From contig JALUVB010000154.1 in NCBI GenBank assembly GCA_027021085.1, positions 1 to 5,906 of the forward strand: 5,906 nucleotides of DNA, read 5' to 3'. The stretch's first letter is position 1; each line of letters starts with the position of its first letter. The DNA comes from a bacterium. GTDB taxonomy: Bacteria; CAIJMQ01; JAADFP01. This document shows positions 1 through 5,437 of this stretch, piece after piece. The translations under genes and the position numbers were made by a program. The notes beneath the pieces were generated by a model that was not told the DNA's origin, searched no databases, and was given only the letters and a program-made list of their open reading frames with translations.

Positions 1-2088
1 GGGTTCCTGCAGGAAAATGTTCTAGGGAATACCGGCTACAGGGTACTCTTTGAGAACGGGGAAGTATATGCCCAGTACATAAATGATGGGACGCTTTCTG
101 ATACGCAATTCCTGGGCAATTATAACCCGGGGACAGAATACCGGGTAACCTGGGAAAGATGGGATGTGGCAGGAACCCAAAATTTGACTGCAGTGGTAAC
201 GGGTGTGGGTAGTTACCAGACTTCCACCCCTGACTATACCCCTTCCTACCTGGCCATTCATTCCTCGGGAACCGCCTACTTTGATAATGTTAAGGTCAAG
301 CCCATTGCCCGTTATCTCCAGTACAGGGCATACTTGAAGACCCTGGATAATGCTTATTCTCCTGCGCTTGATGAAGTAAGAATTACTTTTGCCCCTGTGG
401 GAGGTGATAATACCTCGCCAGAATCTGTTATTAGCTTACCCTTGCGGGATAACCGGGATACGGACCTCTTCCGCGTAAAATATATTGATAACCAGGTAAC
501 CTACTGCTTTGGCTCTGTGCACCAATCGCCTATCGTCATCAATGGTACCTCCACCGATACCGGAAGCGGAGTGGACTATGTGGAAATCTCCTGGGGCAAG
601 AGGCCCCAGGGCGGCACCTGGCCAACCTCTTACAATGATTATAGCTGGAGCAGCTGGGATAGAGTCACAGATACCAGCACGGGGGGCAACTACTCCACCT
701 GGCAGTATGAATTGTCTGCGGATGACCTGGATGAAGCAGGCTATCTAATCCGGGTGAGAGCCGTGGATAATAGCGGAAACGAAGAAACCTTACCCACCAA
801 TGCTACCAAGACCATTGAAGTCTCGGAGGCAGATGGCGGTGATTCTGCCCTGGTAAATATGATGAAAGATATCACCCCGCCTCGTCTGGTATGGGAGAGC
901 GGTTATTATCCTCAAATTAAGCCTTCCTGGCGGGGAGGGAGTAATGGTAATGATATCACCGATATTGACAACAGGGACAGCGGCTGGATAGAGATAAATA
1001 CGGCTGATACCTGGTTAATCTCCCGCACCCCTTCCTTTAAAATATGGGTGGAAGATAAAAATCCCACTGGAAGCGTGAACGATGCCTCGGGTTTAAACGA
1101 GACTGCTCTTCCGGATAGCCCGCCCCAGTATGCCTACTCTACGGACGGAGTTAATAATTATACTGCCTGGTCAGATATTGTAAGCCTGGATACCCCCTTT
1201 GAAGGAGCGGTGCATCCGGATAAAAAATTCCTGGAAATAGATAAGATCCCCTTTAACCAGGAGAGTAGAGTTCGCAATCTTCTCAAGGTAAGGGTGTATG
1301 ACCGGGCAGGGAATGAGATGCTTCTCTCTGATACTGCTTTTGCCGTGGATACCACTCCCATGACCACCTCCATTGTCTCCACCACGGCCGCTCCTGACTC
1401 CAGCACGGCAGATTTCACCTGGACCTCTTATGACCCCTATGCGCAGGCGTACCCCTCCCAGGAAGACCAGGTTTCCGATACTTATTTAGTAAGGTGGAGA
1501 TTGTTAAATTATACCCCGGACAATAACAAGTGGAGCGACCCTACCCAGAATTACGGGTTTGTGGATGGAGCTACCAATACCACTCTGTCTGCTCCTTATT
1601 CAAACCTGGAGAAGGGGAAGACCTACATTTTCCAGGTGCGCTACCTGGATAAGGCCGGGAACTATGAGACCCAGGAAACCTGGGGACTGGGAGGTAATAC
1701 CTACTACTGGACCATAGAAAGCGATACTCCCAAGGTGCAGATTATTCAGGGCCCGGCGGGAATTACTTCTTCTAACGTGGCCTATTTCAGGTGGAGAAGT
1801 GTGGGTGACTCCGCAGCAACGCAGGGTTGCAACATATATCTGGATGGTAATTTAATCCCCACCAGCAGTTACACCTGGTCGGGCAGTAACGGCATATACG
1901 AAGGGACATATACCACGGGTTCCTTGTCTCCCGGCTCCCATACTTTCTATGTGGAAGTTTATTATACTTCAACTCCTGCCAATTCTGACATAGACATAAG
2001 AACCTGGATTTACCGTTCCAGCGAAAATACGCAGTTTTACTACCCCATTCCCCCCCGTAGGTTCTGGACCTGGGAAGAGGGAGATTAG
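1..2088 (+). CDS. Large secreted multidomain surface protein (LamG-like plus Ig/FN3-like repeats), 5' end missing
   Basis: The frame is open from the first base to TAG at 2086-2088, giving 695 residues of a protein whose start lies upstream. The internal GTG at 166 lies mid-domain and is not a credible start. Residues 1 to about 110 look like the end of a LamG/concanavalin A-like jelly roll, closing with the typical YFDNVKV strand. The segment ARYLQYRAYLKT that follows is often found after such domains. About four beta-sandwich repeats follow, roughly residues 137-275, 290-450, 453-572 and 575-673. The first three end in a shared motif, VRAVDNSGNE, VRVYDRAGNE and VRYLDKAGNY, as in bacterial Ig-like/FN3 domains. 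Tyr, Trp, Ser, Thr, Asp and Asn are abundant and Cys is rare (two seen), as expected of an extracellular protein. I see no LPXTG, autotransporter barrel or catalytic motif. A role in adhesion or glycan binding is inference; the exact function is unknown. Confidence 0.85.
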   Translation, partial: GFLQENVLGNTGYRVLFENGEVYAQYINDGTLSDTQFLGNYNPGTEYRVTWERWDVAGTQNLTAVVTGVGSYQTSTPDYTPSYLAIHSSGTAYFDNVKVKPIARYLQYRAYLKTLDNAYSPALDEVRITFAPVGGDNTSPESVISLPLRDNRDTDLFRVKYIDNQVTYCFGSVHQSPIVINGTSTDTGSGVDYVEISWGKRPQGGTWPTSYNDYSWSSWDRVTDTSTGGNYSTWQYELSADDLDEAGYLIRVRAVDNSGNEETLPTNATKTIEVSEADGGDSALVNMMKDITPPRLVWESGYYPQIKPSWRGGSNGNDITDIDNRDSGWIEINTADTWLISRTPSFKIWVEDKNPTGSVNDASGLNETALPDSPPQYAYSTDGVNNYTAWSDIVSLDTPFEGAVHPDKKFLEIDKIPFNQESRVRNLLKVRVYDRAGNEMLLSDTAFAVDTTPMTTSIVSTTAAPDSSTADFTWTSYDPYAQAYPSQEDQVSDTYLVRWRLLNYTPDNNKWSDPTQNYGFVDGATNTTLSAPYSNLEKGKTYIFQVRYLDKAGNYETQETWGLGGNTYYWTIESDTPKVQIIQGPAGITSSNVAYFRWRSVGDSAATQGCNIYLDGNLIPTSSYTWSGSNGIYEGTYTTGSLSPGSHTFYVEVYYTSTPANSDIDIRTWIYRSSENTQFYYPIPPRRFWTWEEGD
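2050..2056 (+). other. C7 homopolymer near the 3' end of the surface-protein gene
   Basis: Seven consecutive C residues encode Pro-Pro and the first base of Arg, 12 codons before the TAG at 2086. Reading on in frame gives the short tail RRFWTWEEGD. Skipping one C moves reading into another frame that stays open to TGA at 2144-2146. That would add a tail containing KREIRETIKRLQGLAGNF. The run could be a sequencing indel, a phase-variable tract or neutral; the sequence alone cannot decide. Confidence 0.35.
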
Positions 2089-2145
2089 GGAAACTATTAA
2101 AAGACTGCAAGGTTTAGCGGGTAATTTCAGAGGGCAGAACTCTTG

Positions 2146-2168
2146 AAGTCGTGGAGGACTTATTCCAC
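2146..2168 (+). repeat. Two overlapping, mutually exclusive hairpins
   Basis: AAGTC (2146-2150) can pair with GACTT (2157-2161) around the loop GTGGAG. That same GTGGAG (2151-2156) can pair instead with TTCCAC (2163-2168), with one G-T wobble. The two stems share bases, and the connecting loops (0 and 1 nt) are too short for a normal pseudoknot, so they would be alternatives. Short stems of this size occur by chance, and no function is shown. Confidence 0.35.
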
Positions 2169-2175
2169 CCTGCAG

Positions 2176-2198
2176 CGGGAGGAGCTTGCAAGCTCCCG
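2176..2198 (+). repeat. Inverted repeat containing a perfect 16-bp palindrome
   Basis: GGAGCTTGCAAGCTCC at 2181-2196 is a perfect palindrome. The flanks allow a second pairing register, CGGGAG (2176-2181) with CTCCCG (2193-2198), around an 11-base loop. The stem is GC-rich but is followed by CGGTTCGCG rather than T residues, so it does not fit an intrinsic terminator. It could be a protein-binding site, a dispersed intergenic palindrome, or a 3'-end stabilising stem for the upstream message. Confidence 0.55.
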
Positions 2199-2277
2199 GT
2201 TCGCGTTAGCTCTCCCCCTTCTCTCGACGGAATAACAAGAGCGGGGAAAAGCAGTTGCCGGCCCCGGATATATTAGG

Positions 2278-2306
2278 TTGGCATGCATTTGAAATTGAGG
2301 TAGAAT
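2278..2306 (+). promoter_or_regulatory. Candidate sigma70-type promoter for the pilus operon
   Basis: TTGGCA (2278-2283) and TAGAAT (2301-2306) each match the -35 and -10 consensus at five of six positions and are separated by exactly 17 bases. Transcription would start near 2313, giving an untranslated leader of about 48 bases before the ATG at 2361. This conflicts with the leader ORF starting at 2308, whose start codon would lie upstream of this transcription start. At most one of the two readings can be right for a given transcript. Confidence 0.4.
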
Positions 2307-2307
2307 A

Positions 2308-2364
2308 ATGGCACAATGGATTTGTAAAGTGAATATTTCTGTGATAAACTATTGCCATCCATGA
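2308..2364 (+). CDS. Possible 18-residue leader peptide, translationally coupled to the PilM-PilN gene
   Basis: ATG at 2308 is preceded by GAGG (2297-2300) at a 7-base spacing. It opens an 18-codon frame encoding MAQWICKVNISVINYCHP. The frame ends at TGA 2362-2364, overlapping the ATG at 2361-2363 of the next gene as ATGA. This is the classical arrangement for translational coupling, and the downstream gene has no Shine-Dalgarno of its own, which the overlap would explain. The peptide has no recognisable motif and no run of one regulatory amino acid, so I see no attenuation signature. It may be chance, and it competes with the promoter candidate at 2278-2306. Confidence 0.3.
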   Translation: MAQWICKVNISVINYCHP

Positions 2365-4040
2365 ATCCCAAAGGGAATACAAGTATAGGTTTAGATATAT
2401 CGGGTAATCTTATATCGGTATTACAACTGGAAAAGCATGGGAAAGAAATAAGGGTACTGTCTGCCCGCTCCATGTTTATTCCCCCTGACCTCCCCTCAAA
2501 AGAAGAAAGAGATGCTGCCCTGCGGGAAGGTATAAGCAGAATGCTTGAGGGGATGGAGCTCAGGAAGACAGTGCTTGTGACGGGGTTGGGCGGACAGGTT
2601 GCTTTTGTCAGGAAGATGAAGCTTCCCCCGGTGCCAAAGGGAAAAATCAAGCAGATAGTAAGTTATGAGGTGCAGCAGCAAATACCCTTTCCCCTGAAGG
2701 AAGTGGTCTGGGATTACCATCTTTCTACGATTCTGAAAAAGAAGACTACCTCCGTAGAGGTTACCATGGCAGCCGTAAAAGGGGAGATGGTGGAAAACCT
2801 GGTGGAACAGGTAAGGCAGGGAGGAGGGAAGGAACCCGATGTGGTGGATATCTCCGTGATATCTCTTCATAATGCCCTTATATATAACGAATTTCTTGCC
2901 CCGGATACTACGAGCATCGTTGTTTCAGTCGGTTGGAATTTTACCGATATCATCATCGAAGAAGGAAATACTCTTGCTTTTACTCGCTCTATCCCTATCG
3001 GGGAAAGAAACATGTTGAGGGAGATAATGAAGGAAAAGGGGGAAGGGTACAACGAGGCAATGCAGGTGCTTTTTTCCGGGGAAGATAAAGCTGTGGAGTC
3101 TGTATGGCAGGACCTGTTTACCGAAATCAAGCGCACCATGAATTATTATCTTTCCCAGGTGGAAAAGGTGGCCTCTTTTGACGAGATTGTGGTGCATGGA
3201 AGGATTTCCAGTAGCCCGCAGTTCTTGAAGTTCCTTTCTTCCTATTTCCCGGGAAATATCCGCAGTGTGGATCCCTGGGGGAAAGTTTCCCGGCCGGCAG
3301 GTGTGGACGATGGTTACTACGGCATTACCCTGGGCCTTGCCCTCCGGCCGCTTGTGGACCTTTCCTTAGAAGTCAACCTCCTTCCTCCCCGTGTGGTGAG
3401 GAAGAAGGTCATGGAAAGGAAGAAGCCTTACTTCTATCTCTCCGGAATTCTTATCCCCTTGGTGGCAGCGACCTTATCCGCTTTTTCTTACCAGGATTAT
3501 ACAATTACACAGCTCAAGCTGGAGAGGGTGGAAAAAGCGGTGAAAAGTTTTGAGCCGTACATTCCCAAGATAAAAGAATTATATGCAAAGAGGAGAGAAA
3601 TAGAAGGCAAAATAAAAGAGGTAGAAAGCATTCTTTCCCGGAAGACTTTCTGGTCTGATTTCCTGAGGGAAATTTCTCTTTTAACCCCTTCGGACATATA
3701 TATCACCAAGATAGAGCGAGGGGAGGCATCTGAAACAACGAGACCGGAGAGAAGGTCGCAGGTAGTAGAGTACGGAGCAGTGATGGTGGAACCTACCGGG
3801 CCGGCAGAAGGGTATGAAGGGAGGAGAAGGAGAAGAAGAGAGCCTGTAGCTAAAAGAGAAATAAAACAAGGGGATTCTTTCCTTATCTCCGGGAAGACGA
3901 AATCCTTCCCCCGCGTGGATGAATATATCTCTCGTTTGCAGGATTCGCCTCTTCTGGAACAGGTAACACTGGTAAATGTAGCCCGGGAAGGGGAAGAAGT
4001 TGCCTTTTTACTGCAGGTTAAAGTGAAAGGTAAAGAATAA
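2361..4040 (+). CDS. pilM: PilM-PilN fusion (GspL-like), inner-membrane scaffold of a type IV pilus / type II secretion machine
   Basis: The protein has 559 residues from ATG 2361. A TTG at 2352 would add three residues but has no ribosome site; the ATG also lacks one. Residues 1 to about 335 are a PilM-type actin-like domain: GLDISGN (10-16), SYEVQQQIPFPLKEVVWDY (100-118, the PilM family signature), VSVGWNFTDI (188-197) and TRSIPIGE (208-215). At 338-344, VNLLPPR matches the PilM-binding motif found at the N-terminus of separate PilN proteins. A transmembrane helix (about 358-377), a coiled coil (about 383-425) and a periplasmic PilN ferredoxin-like domain follow, ending in FLISGKTKSFPRVDEYISRL and VAFLLQVKVKG. 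A charged insert at about 455-503 contains six consecutive arginines. PilM-family proteins link the cytoplasmic ATPase to the periplasmic N/O/P complex, and T2SS GspL has the same fused layout. The nucleotide-binding motifs look eroded. It is the first large gene of the operon. Confidence 0.88.
   Translation: MNPKGNTSIGLDISGNLISVLQLEKHGKEIRVLSARSMFIPPDLPSKEERDAALREGISRMLEGMELRKTVLVTGLGGQVAFVRKMKLPPVPKGKIKQIVSYEVQQQIPFPLKEVVWDYHLSTILKKKTTSVEVTMAAVKGEMVENLVEQVRQGGGKEPDVVDISVISLHNALIYNEFLAPDTTSIVVSVGWNFTDIIIEEGNTLAFTRSIPIGERNMLREIMKEKGEGYNEAMQVLFSGEDKAVESVWQDLFTEIKRTMNYYLSQVEKVASFDEIVVHGRISSSPQFLKFLSSYFPGNIRSVDPWGKVSRPAGVDDGYYGITLGLALRPLVDLSLEVNLLPPRVVRKKVMERKKPYFYLSGILIPLVAATLSAFSYQDYTITQLKLERVEKAVKSFEPYIPKIKELYAKRREIEGKIKEVESILSRKTFWSDFLREISLLTPSDIYITKIERGEASETTRPERRSQVVEYGAVMVEPTGPAEGYEGRRRRRREPVAKREIKQGDSFLISGKTKSFPRVDEYISRLQDSPLLEQVTLVNVAREGEEVAFLLQVKVKGKE
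3816..3842 (+). other. 27-base pure purine tract encoding the arginine cluster
   Basis: Every base from 3816 to 3842 is A or G, within the charged insert of the PilN domain. The tract encodes Glu-Gly, six arginines (AGG/AGA codons only) and Glu. Low-complexity repeats of AGA/AGG like this are prone to length change, so the arginine count may vary between relatives. Confidence 0.6.
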
Positions 4041-4052
4041 TAAACAGTAACA

Positions 4053-4895
4053 ATGAAAAAACTTATTATTTTTCTGGTGCTTATGGTAGGGGCGCTGATT
4101 GCTTTTTATGTGATATTTGCCCGGCCTTTTATCGCTAAAAAGGCAGAAGTAGAAAGTGCTTTGCAAGAAGCCCTGGACAAAGTAAAGAGATTTTATTCCT
4201 CTCCCGAGGGGCCTCCTTCCACGGCATTGATAAAAGCCATGGAAGCAGGGGATAAAATACTGGAAGAAGAGTATGCCCGGATGAGAAAGGTATTGTACCG
4301 GAGTTCTAATTTTGAGGTGCCCGAGGGACAGAATCCCGTGCTTTACTTCATGGAAACATATTATCAGAAGAAGAAAGAATGGAACGAATATGCTGAACTT
4401 AAAGGGGCAAAATTGCCTTCCACCATTTCCGGGCTGCCTGAAAAATTACCTTCTCCGGAAGAGGTGCCGGAGCTTCTGAAAAACCTGGCAATGGTAGACT
4501 GGCTGATAAAAACATTCCTGGATAACCAGGTAAAAGATATCTCTTCCATAAGTGTCTATAAGAGTGAGGATGGAGACATTTATCAAAAGCTCCCCTTGAC
4601 AATTTCCTTCTCTTGTGATTTATTATCTTTCACAAAGCTGCTTTATTTTCTGGAGAATAATGAGGAGAAATTTGTCCTTATAGATGATCTTGTTATTGCA
4701 TCAAAAGAGATATCCCGGGAGGTAAGCGTGGAGAAACCCGAAAGCGATAGAATACAGCCCAGCAATTACAGGAGAGGGAGAAAAGGGGCTCTTTCTGATA
4801 TAATGGGAGTAGAAGAGGTGAAAAAGAAAACTGTGGTGAAAAAAGTGCTTAATGTCACCATGTCCATATCAATCTTGGAATGGAGTAAGATGTAA
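4053..4895 (+). CDS. pilO: PilO/GspM-like inner-membrane protein (Amuc_1100-like layout)
   Basis: 280 residues. A single N-terminal membrane anchor (4-23, IIFLVLMVGALIAFYVIFAR) follows a short Lys-Lys cytoplasmic start. A helical, probably coiled segment (about 28-82) precedes a periplasmic ferredoxin-like domain (about 146-275). Its strands include LPLTISFSCDLLSFTKLLYF (180-199) and, at the C-terminus, VLNVTMSISIL. This is the arrangement of PilO/GspM, which dimerise with PilN/GspL. The spacing and the pattern of strand, helix, 'FVLIDDLVI' and final strand also resemble Akkermansia Amuc_1100 as I recall it. A basic insert (about 218-262, with YRRGRKG) interrupts the domain between two strands. 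The gene starts 12 bases after the fusion gene. The ATG is the first possible start after an in-frame stop, and no Shine-Dalgarno is visible. PilO versus GspM cannot be told apart by eye. Confidence 0.75.
   Translation: MKKLIIFLVLMVGALIAFYVIFARPFIAKKAEVESALQEALDKVKRFYSSPEGPPSTALIKAMEAGDKILEEEYARMRKVLYRSSNFEVPEGQNPVLYFMETYYQKKKEWNEYAELKGAKLPSTISGLPEKLPSPEEVPELLKNLAMVDWLIKTFLDNQVKDISSISVYKSEDGDIYQKLPLTISFSCDLLSFTKLLYFLENNEEKFVLIDDLVIASKEISREVSVEKPESDRIQPSNYRRGRKGALSDIMGVEEVKKKTVVKKVLNVTMSISILEWSKM
4882..4885 (+). promoter_or_regulatory. Ribosome binding site of the PilP/GspC-like gene
   Basis: GGAG lies inside the last codons of the PilO-like gene, 10 bases before the ATG at 4896. It supports that start. 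Stop and start abut as TAAATG, so re-initiation by the terminating ribosome is also likely. Confidence 0.5.
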
Positions 4896-5435
4896 ATGCT
4901 GGACTGGCTGAAAGATAATTATGAGAAAGTGATATTATGGCTGATTTTGCTTTCCTGGGTAATTATAGGATGGAGAGTTTATTCTACCTGGGTGGAGAGG
5001 ATGAATCCCTCTGCCATAGACAGGATGCTGCGCCCTTCTAAGAGCTGGAACCCCCAGGTAGTAAACAAAGATATTAAAAAAGGTGGGCTTGAAGGGTTAC
5101 TGTCTTCTAATCCTTTTGCCAATTACCGCGAAATTTATGTAAGGAATCCGTTTTTCCCTTTACCTCCTTTCCAGCCTCCCAAAAAACCTGTTGTTGTTAA
5201 GAAAAATGATAAAAATGGGCAGAAGCAGGAAAGGATGAATTTAATTTGTACCGGTGTAATGAGTATCACAGGTCAGAAATTGGTTGCCGTTTTGCAAAAT
5301 ACAAAAACAGGGAAAACTTATTTTGCAGAGGAAGGTATGGTCATAGAAGGATATAAGGTGGAAAGTGTTTCCCCCTCCAGTGTCATTCTTACACGTGAGG
5401 GCAGACCCAAGTATGAGTTGAAAATAGGAGGATAA
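4896..5435 (+). CDS. PilP/GspC-like periplasmic connector protein
   Basis: 179 residues. A short cytoplasmic N-terminus (MLDWLKDNYEK) is followed by one transmembrane helix (about 11-27, VILWLILLSWVIIGWRVY). A flexible periplasmic linker contains two NPF motifs (72-74 and 84-86) and the proline-rich stretch FFPLPPFQPPKKP. The C-terminal 113-178 is a small beta domain of the PilP/GspC homology-region type: LICTGVMSITGQKLVAVLQ, then YFAEEGMVIEGYKVESVSP and VILTREGRPKYELKI. The order 'G...A.l...g..y.v..G..i.gy.V..i....v.L...g....L' is characteristic. Known relatives bind the N-domains of the outer-membrane secretin and couple it to the inner-membrane complex. Its start directly abuts the previous stop. 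PilP is usually a lipoprotein while GspC has a membrane helix, so the anchor here is GspC-like. I leave the symbol open for that reason. Confidence 0.75.
   Translation: MLDWLKDNYEKVILWLILLSWVIIGWRVYSTWVERMNPSAIDRMLRPSKSWNPQVVNKDIKKGGLEGLLSSNPFANYREIYVRNPFFPLPPFQPPKKPVVVKKNDKNGQKQERMNLICTGVMSITGQKLVAVLQNTKTGKTYFAEEGMVIEGYKVESVSPSSVILTREGRPKYELKIGG
5426..5431 (+). promoter_or_regulatory. Strong ribosome binding site fixing a GTG start
   Basis: A perfect AGGAGG overlaps the end of the PilP/GspC-like gene and sits 6 bases before the GTG at 5438. It is the best Shine-Dalgarno in the operon. It decides the GTG start of the exported TPR protein, whose signal peptide begins right there. Confidence 0.8.
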
Positions 5436-5437
5436 AA

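Larger units (their letters stand above)
2089..2307. other. Intergenic region between surface-protein gene and pilus operon, rich in inverted repeats
   Basis: No convincing ORF with a ribosome binding site is seen on either strand here. A minus-strand open frame overlaps the end of the surface-protein gene but has no recognisable content. The region holds competing short hairpins around 2146-2168, a perfect 16-base palindrome at 2181-2196, a weak C-rich/G-rich pairing (2213-2222 with about 2237-2245) and a promoter candidate at 2278-2306. None of the stems is followed by a T run, so no classical intrinsic terminator can be called. The region separates the surface-protein gene from the operon by transcriptional layout, not by a clear terminator. 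Confidence 0.6.

Noticed and set aside
166-2088. Surface-protein gene starting at GTG 166
   Set aside because: The frame is open back to base 1 and the LamG-like domain continues upstream of 166, so the gene is a 5'-truncated one and 166 is internal.
1787-2110. Minus-strand open frame of about 107 codons across the end of the surface-protein gene
   Set aside because: Its translation shows no family motif, and most of it is antisense to the clear Ig-like repeat region.
2146-2168. H-type pseudoknot made by AAGTC/GACTT and GTGGAG/TTCCAC
   Set aside because: The connecting loops would be 0 and 1 nt, too short to cross 5- and 6-bp stems, so the pairings are alternatives only.
2181-2220. Palindrome 2181-2196 as an intrinsic terminator
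   Set aside because: The stem is GC-rich but is followed by CGGTTCGCGTTAGC, with no T run on the + strand. The bases flanking it on the other side give no T run for the minus strand either.
2273-3197. Several minus-strand open frames opposite the PilM-PilN gene
   Set aside because: They lie fully opposite a gene with strong family motifs, lack ribosome sites and show no domain-like content.
2352-4040. TTG at 2352 as start of the PilM-PilN gene
   Set aside because: It adds only three residues, has no ribosome site, and the ATG at 2361 lies at the ATGA overlap and just before the conserved domain.
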